Source of the DNA: Acidobacteriaceae bacterium
Lineage (GTDB): Bacteria; Acidobacteriota; Terriglobia; Terriglobales; Acidobacteriaceae
Assembly: GCA_003140075.1 (NCBI GenBank)
Contig: PLIO01000098.1
Location: 68,130 to 106,178 of the forward strand
Direction of reading: 5' to 3'
DNA length: 38,049 nt
Below the pieces are notes generated by a model. It had not been told where the DNA came from. It made no database searches and worked only from the letters and a program-made list of their open reading frames with translations. The translations under genes were made by a program, and so were the position numbers. Positions 31,785 to 38,049 of the stretch are shown here, one piece after another (position 1 is the stretch's first letter; every line of letters begins with the position of its first letter).

Positions 31785-32242
31785 GTTTTTTCGTCCGTGG
31801 GCGCCGCACGCGGGCCGGCCTCGTATTTGTTTTGATGATGAACTTCTCTATCGCGGCTTGCTCGCGGCAGAGTGCGCCACTTCCGCCGGACGCTGCCACT
31901 GTTCTGCAGGCCATCGCCGCTGCTGACCCAGCGAAATATCCGAGCCTGCAGGAGACCAAGCACTGGAGCAATCCGTATCTCGTCATCCGTCCCGACGCGG
32001 TCGGACTGATCACCGGCGTCGCCGCCAATGAAGAACAGATTCTGAAGCCGGAGGAAGTGTTGCATGCGCTGGTCCGCTTGCCCAAATCCGCTTGGCCTTA
32101 CGGACGCACCGTTGCGATTCTGGTGGACGAGAAGGCTACAGCTTCCGAACAGGACAAGATTGCGATTCGGAGAAGCCGCGGCATTGTCGCGGGTGATCTG
32201 CAGGGCGCACAGGTTGCGATCAACTGGATTCCAACATCCTGA
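31781..32242 (+). CDS. Lipoprotein of unknown function
   Basis: A GTG start at 31781 overlaps the previous stop as GTGA, so translation is probably coupled. The 153-residue product has a lipoprotein signal: basic RGRRTRAG, hydrophobic LVFVLMMNFSIAA, and lipobox Cys in SIAAC. The mature part (PDAATVLQAIAAADPAKYPS, VIRPDAVGLITGVAANEEQI, RTVAILVDEKATASEQD) has alternating strands and helices but no family I recognise. It lies 57 bp before panC. The starts at 31835/31838 would remove the signal and are disfavoured. Confidence 0.75.
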   Translation: MSFFVRGRRTRAGLVFVLMMNFSIAACSRQSAPLPPDAATVLQAIAAADPAKYPSLQETKHWSNPYLVIRPDAVGLITGVAANEEQILKPEEVLHALVRLPKSAWPYGRTVAILVDEKATASEQDKIAIRRSRGIVAGDLQGAQVAINWIPTS

Positions 32243-32299
32243 GAGTCAAGAACGGGACATCCACAGTCCGAAGCTGCGCGAGTAAACAGTCCTCACGGC

Positions 32300-33154
32300 A
32301 TGAGAATCTGCTTCACTATCGAAGATATGCGAACTGCGTGCCGCGAGGAGCGGAGTAGCGGCAAGCGCTTGGGGTTTGTTCCGACCATGGGAGCGCTGCA
32401 TGAAGGGCACATGTCGCTGGTGCGGGCGGCCAGCGCCCGTTGCGACGCCGTAGCAGCGTCGATCTTTGTGAATCCGACGCAGTTCGGGCCGAACGAAGAC
32501 CTGGCGAAATATCCGAGGGCGTTCGAAAACGACCGGGAGTTGTTGGAAAAAGAAGGCGTGGAATTGCTTTTCGCGCCATCGGTCGAGGAGATGTATCCGG
32601 CCGGCGCCGTGACCTGGGTTGCGGTGGAAGGGCTAGGTGACAAGCTGGACGGGCGTTCGCGACCGGGGCACTTTCGCGGGGTTACGACGGTAGTAGCCAA
32701 GTTGTTGCATGTGGTTGAGCCGGATGCAGCTTTCTTCGGGCAGAAGGACGCGGCACAGGTGGCGATCATTCGGCGCATGGTGCGGGAGCTGAATTTTTCC
32801 GTGGAAATTGTCGCGTGTCCGATTGTGCGAGAAGCCGACGGGCTGGCGATGAGTTCGCGCAATGCTTATCTGGATCCGGTGCAGAGAAAACAGGCGCTGG
32901 TGTTGCATCGAGCACTGATGCGGGTGAAGGAATGCTGGGAAGCCGGGGAACGCAACTCGGCTGGATTGGTGGGCGTGGGGCGCGACGAAATTGCGAGAGA
33001 GAAATCAGTACGGCTGGACTACTTTGAAATTGTGGATTCCAACAGTCTGTATTCAGTGGGAAGCGTCGCGAATGGCGCGCTGGTGGCGGTGGCGGCGTTC
33101 GTGGGCGGGACGAGGCTTATCGATAACATCGTGCTTGCCGGGACTGCGGGGTGA
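32300..33154 (+). CDS. panC: Pantothenate synthetase
   Basis: PanC joins pantoate and beta-alanine with ATP, the last step of pantothenate synthesis. The 284-residue protein has the nucleotidyltransferase motif GFVPTMGALHEGHMSLVRAA (HxGH at about residues 33-36), SIFVNPTQFGPNEDLAKYPR, GRSRPGHFRGVTTVVAKLLH, AAFFGQKDAAQVAIIRRMVR and the KMSKS-like GLAMSSRNAYLDP. The N-terminal start MRICFTIEDMRTACR is slightly unusual but of normal length. Confidence 0.96.
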   Translation: MRICFTIEDMRTACREERSSGKRLGFVPTMGALHEGHMSLVRAASARCDAVAASIFVNPTQFGPNEDLAKYPRAFENDRELLEKEGVELLFAPSVEEMYPAGAVTWVAVEGLGDKLDGRSRPGHFRGVTTVVAKLLHVVEPDAAFFGQKDAAQVAIIRRMVRELNFSVEIVACPIVREADGLAMSSRNAYLDPVQRKQALVLHRALMRVKECWEAGERNSAGLVGVGRDEIAREKSVRLDYFEIVDSNSLYSVGSVANGALVAVAAFVGGTRLIDNIVLAGTAG

Positions 33155-33176
33155 ATTGATGAATGAGGGCTGCCGG

Positions 33177-33950
33177 CTAAGGCTGTGCGGAGATGGCCGC
33201 GGAGGTTGTAGGAGGCGATAGCCGCTGCAGCACCATGTTTTCGATCCGTGACCAGAGATTTGGATCACACTCGCTCTGGGTGTGGCCGGGAGTGAAGAAG
33301 CGATCGCCCCAAGAGGCTTGCGGGCAAGCGACCGGCTCTTTCTTGTAATCGATGCGGTAATTTCCCAGGATCTCCGTTTTTGCGGGATCGGCGGCCGTGA
33401 TCTGCCGGCGACCGTGGATGATGCCCGTGGTCTGGTAAAAGTTTACGGCTTCGGCAACGTTGCCGGGAATGACGGAATCGTTTTGCCACACTTTGGCGAC
33501 ACTATCCACTTGTACTGTGAGCAAAACCGGTACGCCTTCGCGGCTCAAATCGCGGGCCAACAAGACTGCGGCGGCGGCTCCCCAACTGTGACCGAAGAGG
33601 ACGATACGGGCGCGAGCCTTCTCTTCGGCGGAAAGAAAACCATCGTGGTTGGTATCGAGCAGGCGAATAACTTCGGCATAGGCCTGTTTTCTTCGGCGGT
33701 TTTCGAAGATCCGGACATAGGTATCTTTGGGAACAGTTCGTTGGATTAGTTGTGCCAGTTTCACGGGACCGTGGTGCTGGTCGTCATGGCTGACAAACCC
33801 GCCAACGAAACCGATCACGATGTTGGAAGGAGAAGCAGGCGTCGCGGGCCGGAGTGGCAAGGCATCCACGGCTCGCGAGAGCGCAGGCAGAATCAGAGCG
33901 AAAGTCGCCAGCGCGACCACGGAAGCGCGAAACGGGGAAAAGCAGCGCAT
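33177..33950 (-). CDS. Exported serine hydrolase-like protein with an EF-hand-type loop
   Basis: The 257-residue protein begins with a signal peptide (RASVVALATFALILPALSRA). An alpha/beta-hydrolase-like core follows: IVIGFVGGFVSHDDQHHG, then the nucleophile elbow IVLFGHSWGAAAAVLLARDL (Ser122). Just before it, DTNHDGFLSAEE (residues 99-110) fits the calcium-binding EF-hand loop D-x-N-x-D-G-x-L-x-x-x-E. DSVAKV and a late GHTQSE could supply the acid and His. A lipase- or esterase-like role is likely; the substrate is unknown. Confidence 0.75.
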   Translation of the reverse strand: MRCFSPFRASVVALATFALILPALSRAVDALPLRPATPASPSNIVIGFVGGFVSHDDQHHGPVKLAQLIQRTVPKDTYVRIFENRRRKQAYAEVIRLLDTNHDGFLSAEEKARARIVLFGHSWGAAAAVLLARDLSREGVPVLLTVQVDSVAKVWQNDSVIPGNVAEAVNFYQTTGIIHGRRQITAADPAKTEILGNYRIDYKKEPVACPQASWGDRFFTPGHTQSECDPNLWSRIENMVLQRLSPPTTSAAISAQP

Positions 33951-34131
33951 GCGGGCTCCACGAATTAGATGATTCGTTCCGTCAGGGGGATGTTGAAAAA
34001 AACGGACAATTCATTGGCCGATCACCCAGGAAGCTATGGGCAGTTCGTCAAACGCCTTGAGCAGAGCGGTTTTTCGTGCATTTGACCCGAGGGATAGTCT
34101 ACACCCGTCAGTCAAGTCCTCGGCGAAGCCT

Positions 34132-34866
34132 TTAGTCTCTGGCTAGTGTTTTCTTACCCGAAAGGAATGGGTTGCCTGCGATGGTATACCGTAGCGGACG
34201 GTCGGCGGCCTTGCGGATGCCGATGCGGGGAGTCATTTCTAGCTTTCCCGGGCGAAAGCCGTCGTCTCCAATCCACAAGCCGGAGGCGGGGGAAGTAAGA
34301 TCGCAGCCGTTGTCGCGGATGCGGGTGATGCCGAAGGCTTCGGCCAGGCGTCCCGGGCCGCTGGTGAGCTTGCGAAGGTCGGGGAGGGGCTGCAGTGCGA
34401 GGTCGCGAGCCCGCGCCATTTCCTCGATGCCGAGGAGCGGTTCGAGGGCGCGGAACAGAACCGAGCCCGCCTTGCCTTCGCGCTCGCAGGAAACGTTCAG
34501 GCAGTAGTGGTTGCCGTAGATGAAATAGACGTAGGCGTGGCCGGGCGGGCCGAACAGGACTGAAGTGCGGGCGGTGTTGCCGGCGGCGGCGTGGGCGGCG
34601 GGATCGTTCTCTCCGAGGTAAGCCTCGACCTCGACGATGCGGGCCACCAACAAATGCTCTCCGGTATTGCGTATCAATACCTTGCCAAGGAGTTCCCGAG
34701 CTACGCGGCGCGGAGGGCGGGCGAAGAAGACACGATTCAGCGGTTGAGTGTCGCGTGCCACGATTTTTTTCGATGTGTACACGGATGAATAAAGGGTAGC
34801 TTTCCGCAGTTCGCTAGGCAGCGCCCTTTGCCGATCCTTTGAGGTAGGCCAGTACCTCTTCCGCAT
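34132..34866 (-). CDS. 3-methyladenine DNA glycosylase (AAG/Mpg family)
   Basis: This base-excision repair enzyme removes alkylated purines. The 244-residue frame shows RVARELLGKVLIRN, VARIVEVEAYLGENDPAAHA with the catalytic Glu, TSVLFGPPGHAYVYFIYGNH with the intercalating Tyr region, YCLNVSCEREGKAGSVLFRA and TSGPGRLAEAFGI. The family part starts only near LNRVFFARPP (about residue 43), so the true start may be GTG 34782 or 34761 rather than ATG 34866. The longer form overlaps the Bcp gene by about 50 bp on the same strand. Confidence 0.93.
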   Translation of the reverse strand: MRKRYWPTSKDRQRALPSELRKATLYSSVYTSKKIVARDTQPLNRVFFARPPRRVARELLGKVLIRNTGEHLLVARIVEVEAYLGENDPAAHAAAGNTARTSVLFGPPGHAYVYFIYGNHYCLNVSCEREGKAGSVLFRALEPLLGIEEMARARDLALQPLPDLRKLTSGPGRLAEAFGITRIRDNGCDLTSPASGLWIGDDGFRPGKLEMTPRIGIRKAADRPLRYTIAGNPFLSGKKTLARD

Positions 34867-35293
34867 GGCCTTCGGGCTTTACCTTGGGGAAGATGTGTTG
34901 GATTTTGCCGTCGGGGCCGATAATGAAGGTTGTGCGGACGATGCCCATGACTTTCTTCCCGTACATGTTCTTTTCCTTCAGCACGCCGAAGGCGTCGGCG
35001 ACTTTCTTGTCGGCATCGGCGAGAAGGGAAAAAGGGAGTTTGAATTTATCCTGAAACTTCTTTTGGGCCTTGGGCGTGTCGGGCGAGATGCCAAGTAACA
35101 CGGCGCCGGTTTTCTGCATCTGCTTATAGGTGTCGCGAAACTCGCAGGCCTCGACCGTGCAACCCGGGGTATCGGCGCGGGGATAGAAGTACAACACCAC
35201 CACTTTGCCCCGCAAACTTTTTAGCGAGATTTCTTTTCCGTTCTCGTCCTGCAAAGTAAACTCGGGAGCTTTATCATTGATAGCGATACTCAT
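34814..35293 (-). CDS. bcp: Thioredoxin-dependent peroxiredoxin (Bcp/PrxQ)
   Basis: It reduces peroxides using thioredoxin. From ATG 35293 it has 159 residues: APEFTLQDENGKEISLKSLR, VVVLYFYPRADTPGCTVEAC with peroxidatic Cys45 and resolving Cys50, LLGISPDTPKAQKKFQDKF, LPFSLLADADKKVADAFGV and TTFIIGPDGKIQHIFPKVKP. The start is fixed by the usual MSIAINDKAPEF beginning; the frame to 35587 runs over the divergent gene. The DNA glycosylase follows directly on the same strand. Confidence 0.96.
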   Translation of the reverse strand: MSIAINDKAPEFTLQDENGKEISLKSLRGKVVVLYFYPRADTPGCTVEACEFRDTYKQMQKTGAVLLGISPDTPKAQKKFQDKFKLPFSLLADADKKVADAFGVLKEKNMYGKKVMGIVRTTFIIGPDGKIQHIFPKVKPEGHAEEVLAYLKGSAKGAA

Positions 35294-35375
35294 GAGAGCC
35301 TCGTTTCCAGAGAAGTTTGGGTGGAAGACAGCGTCCGCTAACTCAGCTTTCACAACGCCAAGTTTGGAACGACTT

Positions 35376-36920
35376 ATGTCCAGAGAGTTTTTATACCGCA
35401 GATTAGGGTTCGCCGTCATGGTGATTCTGGCGTTCTTTGCGTTGGCCGCTCCGCGGAGTGTGGCGCAAGGGGGAAGGCCGCAGCTTAAGCGGCCGGAGGA
35501 CATTCCGCGAGAAAAGCCTCCGGAAGAAAAGAAGAAAAAGATTAAGGGGCCACGAGCGATTGGAGTGTTGCAACTTAACGGCGGCAAGGGGACGTTAGTA
35601 CCGATCGCAATTCTAATCGATGGCAGATTTTACGACGCCAGCGCTTACAAGGCAGATCCGGTGCCGATGGCGCTGGAATCGGGCACGGTGTATGAGGCCG
35701 AGCAGGCGGGAGATTCGCAAGGGCTGTTCACGATCGGGGGAGCACTGCACAGCAAGAGCGCTGGTATCCTGGGTCCGTGGTTGGGGACCGGGTCGTATTT
35801 GCCGAATGGAACGGAGGCTCCGAAGAGCACGCGCAAGGCGGAAGATGTGCCGGTGGGGTTGGATAATAACAGCGACAGTGATGCCCCGCCGCGGCTGACC
35901 AGGCGGGAGGCAGCGAAGCCCGCGGCTTCTAATCCAAGTTCAGCGTCTGGGCCAGCGGCGGCGGAGAAGCCAGGCGGGACGGCACCATCAGGTCCAGTGT
36001 CCTCGCAGCCGGCAAGCGGTTCGTCTTCTGGGACAACTTCCGGGCAGGACTCGCAGAAGCCGCCGGGTGCGACGGCTTCGGAGCCGGCGGCTCAGGGTGG
36101 GAAGGGGCAAGCGACGGCGACGGGGCCGGTGGCGGCGGCTCAAACGTCGGCGGGTGAGGCAGCGACGAGTCGAACGCCTCCGAGTGAAGCATCCGAGAAT
36201 TATTATCGGCCGACGCTGCGTCGAGGCAAGCCCACGCAGGCCGCGCCGCAAGAGGATGAAACAGCGACGAAGGCGGGTACGGGCAAACCTGAGGCGACAA
36301 TCGCAAACACCGCCGGTGCGCCAGTTCAAATTGTGGCGGCGATTTCCGATGCGGGTGGGCCCGGTCCGCAATCGTACAAGTTCTTCTGGAAGCCGGGTGA
36401 GGAGGAGGAGCGCCGCAACCAGATGCTGGCCCTGGCCGGAGATGAGGTTCGGGCATATGCGGCCGCACTGGTCAAGAATCATATTCCGGCTAATCCGCCT
36501 GCTAGACCGCCTGCCAAGGGACAAAAGACACCAGTGAAGCCGGCGCAACCAGTGTTTGAGGACATTCAATTTCGAGGTTTCGACGTGTGGCTGAACAGCC
36601 AAGTGGTGATGATCTTCAGCGCGGAGGCGCACTTTCCTTCCGCGCCGGGCGCGACGGTGACACCGGAGTCCTACAGTATTGCGCTGGTGGCCCGGACTGA
36701 CATCTATGGCGACCTGCGCAAACTGTATTCCGGGGTTACCGACAAGTTTCATCTTGATGTAACGCCGCGCCTGGAACTGATTGACGTGGTAGATGCCGAC
36801 GGGGACGGTCGGGGGGAGTTACTGTTTCGGGAGACTGCGGATACGGGAAGCGGGTACGTGATTTATCGCGCTACCGCAGACAAGCTGTGGAAGATGTTCG
36901 ACAGCTTGAATGCGGAGTAG
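35376..36920 (+). CDS. Large exported protein with Ala/Ser/Pro-rich low-complexity middle
   Basis: From ATG 35376 the product has 514 residues. A signal peptide (LGFAVMVILAFFALAAPRSV, AQ) is followed by a charged Pro/Lys segment (DIPREKPPEEKKKKIKGPR) and a small folded domain with VLQLNGGKGTLVPIAILIDG and GALHSKSAGILGPWLGTGSY. Residues about 175-350 are low-complexity Ala/Ser/Gly/Pro. The C-terminal 150 residues look folded, with SAEAHFPSAPGATVTPESYS and a calcium-loop-like VVDADGDGRGELLFRE, as in VCBS/FG-GAP repeats. I recognise no family; a periplasmic or surface role is inferred. It is divergent from bcp. Confidence 0.8.
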   Translation: MSREFLYRRLGFAVMVILAFFALAAPRSVAQGGRPQLKRPEDIPREKPPEEKKKKIKGPRAIGVLQLNGGKGTLVPIAILIDGRFYDASAYKADPVPMALESGTVYEAEQAGDSQGLFTIGGALHSKSAGILGPWLGTGSYLPNGTEAPKSTRKAEDVPVGLDNNSDSDAPPRLTRREAAKPAASNPSSASGPAAAEKPGGTAPSGPVSSQPASGSSSGTTSGQDSQKPPGATASEPAAQGGKGQATATGPVAAAQTSAGEAATSRTPPSEASENYYRPTLRRGKPTQAAPQEDETATKAGTGKPEATIANTAGAPVQIVAAISDAGGPGPQSYKFFWKPGEEEERRNQMLALAGDEVRAYAAALVKNHIPANPPARPPAKGQKTPVKPAQPVFEDIQFRGFDVWLNSQVVMIFSAEAHFPSAPGATVTPESYSIALVARTDIYGDLRKLYSGVTDKFHLDVTPRLELIDVVDADGDGRGELLFRETADTGSGYVIYRATADKLWKMFDSLNAE

Positions 36921-37249
36921 AGGGGCTTGAGGTCCCGGTTCTCAGGTAAAGTAGGTCGCATTTCATAAACGGTTTCGCCTGGTACAGACAGCTCCCTCAG
37001 GATCGTGTGCGTGAGAACTCTTTCGCCCTTCGGGGCTTATTCCTTTCCGACTCCCTGCCCACGGCTTGCGCCGTGGGCTGCATTCTGAACGCCGCTTCGC
37101 GGCTAAAATCAGTGCGGAGCTCTACCGGAAGGGTTAAGAGCTAGTTCTCACTCGGTCTCTTGAGGCCCATGTTTTTGTTGGTTCCGGGTGGCACGGCTCA
37201 AGGGATGCGCTTCCGAAATGTTTACCCAGAACCATTCTTGAAACACGGT
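36921..37249. repeat. Intergenic stretch with palindromic repeat
   Basis: No gene is supported. CCCACGGC (37058-37065) and GCCGTGGG (37070-37077) form a hairpin, followed by GCCGCTTCGCGGC, a second palindrome (about 37091-37103). Together they could end transcription of the upstream gene. GAGAACTC recurs in part as AGTTCTCA near 37142. Confidence 0.5.
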
Positions 37250-37966
37250 TTAGGTTTCGATTCCGACGTGGCAGACGCGGCCGACGATGTAGTCGGAGGC
37301 AGATTTGCCCTCTACTATGGTTACGACTTCGATGGGATAAGCCTGGTTCTGTGGCCGCAGAATTAAGTGACTCCCGGCGGTTTCCACATATTTGATGGTG
37401 CAGTTTTCGTCTTTGAGGACAGCGTACATGTTGAATTCGCCCTTGCGGTAGGGCTTGAGCGAGTTGTAGTGGCGGTCGATGAGGAGAGTGGCGCCGGGCA
37501 GAAGGCGCGGGTACATGCTCATGCCTTCCCGAGCGTCTACTTTAATTATTACGAAGCGCTCCCACTGTTCGCGATTACCTTCGGTTTCCGGTTTCAGTTT
37601 TTTCAGAAAGCTCTTCTTGAATTTGAGGATTTCCCTGACGTGCATGCTGGTGATGAGTGGTTGGATGGCGGCGACGGAACCGTCGGTCAGGAGAACGTTC
37701 TGGAACTCGTCGTCACTTGGAGGCAGGATCGAAGCGCGCTTGTTGACTTCGGAGGGATCGAGCAGATCGAGCACCGAGAGATGCTGGACAGCCAGAACCC
37801 GGTCCATGCCCTCGAGGCTAAGACCGCGCTTGCGATTCAGGAAGTTGGAGATATGAGCCTGCTTGAATCCCGTCTGTTGTGCCAGGCGAAGACCGGTCAG
37901 GTCACCTTCTTCGATGCGCTCCCAAAGAGTTTCGCGCAGGTTGTCTTGCAGCACTCGGAATTTCAT
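37250..37966 (-). CDS. HTH transcriptional regulator with S24/LexA-like C-terminal domain
   Basis: The 238-residue protein combines an N-terminal XRE-type helix-turn-helix (residues about 24-48, LTGLRLAQQTGFKQAHISNF) and a C-terminal S24 peptidase-like fold (MSMYPRLLPGATLLIDRHYN; NCTIKYVE). Ser150 and Lys192 occupy the catalytic positions of LexA/CI self-cleaving repressors. No Ala-Gly or Cys-Gly cleavage site is obvious in the linker, so cleavage is doubtful. ATG 37966 is chosen over the frame to 38023 because a TATACT box lies directly before it, suggesting a leaderless message. It resembles phage-type repressors, but no other phage gene is in view. Confidence 0.85.
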   Translation of the reverse strand: MKFRVLQDNLRETLWERIEEGDLTGLRLAQQTGFKQAHISNFLNRKRGLSLEGMDRVLAVQHLSVLDLLDPSEVNKRASILPPSDDEFQNVLLTDGSVAAIQPLITSMHVREILKFKKSFLKKLKPETEGNREQWERFVIIKVDAREGMSMYPRLLPGATLLIDRHYNSLKPYRKGEFNMYAVLKDENCTIKYVETAGSHLILRPQNQAYPIEVVTIVEGKSASDYIVGRVCHVGIET

Positions 37967-37974
37967 AGCTTTGA

Positions 37975-38000
37975 GTATAGCATGGCACCTATAGCAATAC
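37975..38000 (-). promoter_or_regulatory. Candidate promoter/operator of the S24-type regulator
   Basis: GTATAGC (37975-37981) and GCAATAC (37994-38000) form an inverted repeat with one mismatch and a 12-bp centre. On the coding strand it includes TATACT, probably the -10 box, so binding would block transcription. Confidence 0.45.
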
Positions 38001-38049
38001 GCTAAGGAAAAAATGTTTTCCACAGCCTGTTTGGTATAACGACCTTGAC

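Noticed and set aside
37160-37366. A 68-codon plus-strand frame after the low-complexity protein gene
   Set aside because: More than half of it is antisense to the S24-type regulator, and no ribosome-binding site is seen.

Overview
This window reads as a chromosomal segment of a GC-rich Gram-negative bacterium, most likely an Acidobacteriota of the Koribacter / Terriglobia type. The organism call is an inference. It rests on the overall gene content, an OprB-like porin with a C-terminal Phe, the GC-rich codon usage, and two families of dispersed intergenic repeats that I associate with that group: palindromes of the form GGCACGACTTGAAGTCGTGCC, and units reading CCTTCGGC...GCTCAGG. No rRNA, tRNA or CRISPR array was recognised.

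Region 1 (1-3.2 kb) holds a 5'-truncated view of an aconitase gene (minus strand, running off the left edge) and the decayed C-terminal remnant of a type ISP restriction-modification enzyme. Region 2 (3.46-6.13 kb) is the most notable part. It is an intact-looking IS1595-family element with terminal inverted repeats and an 11-bp direct repeat. Beside the transposase it carries a minus-strand passenger operon of three genes: a proteasome-like N-terminal-threonine hydrolase, a small membrane-anchored protein and a small zinc-ribbon protein. It sits inside a host palindromic repeat, which can be rebuilt exactly if the element is removed.

Region 3 (6.4-12 kb) has a secreted protein of unknown role, a TetR regulator with a frameshifted metallo-beta-lactamase-fold gene, and a metal-homeostasis pair (Nramp-type transporter and DtxR/MntR-type regulator). 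A palindrome TTAAC-N4-GTTAA lies upstream of both metal genes and upstream of a porin 12 kb away, suggesting a local regulon. Region 4 (12-20 kb) is housekeeping: purD, purE, a PilZ protein, galU and mfd. Region 5 (20-25.5 kb) holds a RelE/ParE-type toxin-antitoxin pair, a dimethylargininase-like enzyme, a DUF427 protein, a VapBC-like pair, the porin, and an RcnR/CsoR-like metal sensor with a clear operator. Region 6 (25.5-38 kb) holds a candidate small RNA, hemL, a YcxB-like protein, a polysaccharide deacetylase, a deoxynucleoside kinase, an AbrB/Doc toxin-antitoxin pair, panB and panC separated by a tiny immunity-like membrane protein and a lipoprotein, a secreted serine hydrolase with an EF-hand-like loop, a 3-methyladenine DNA glycosylase, a Bcp peroxiredoxin, a large secreted low-complexity protein and an S24/LexA-like regulator.

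Common themes are core metabolism (TCA cycle, purine, haem, pantothenate), DNA repair, metal control, and three toxin-antitoxin loci within 10 kb. Many intergenic spaces are filled by repeats rather than genes.
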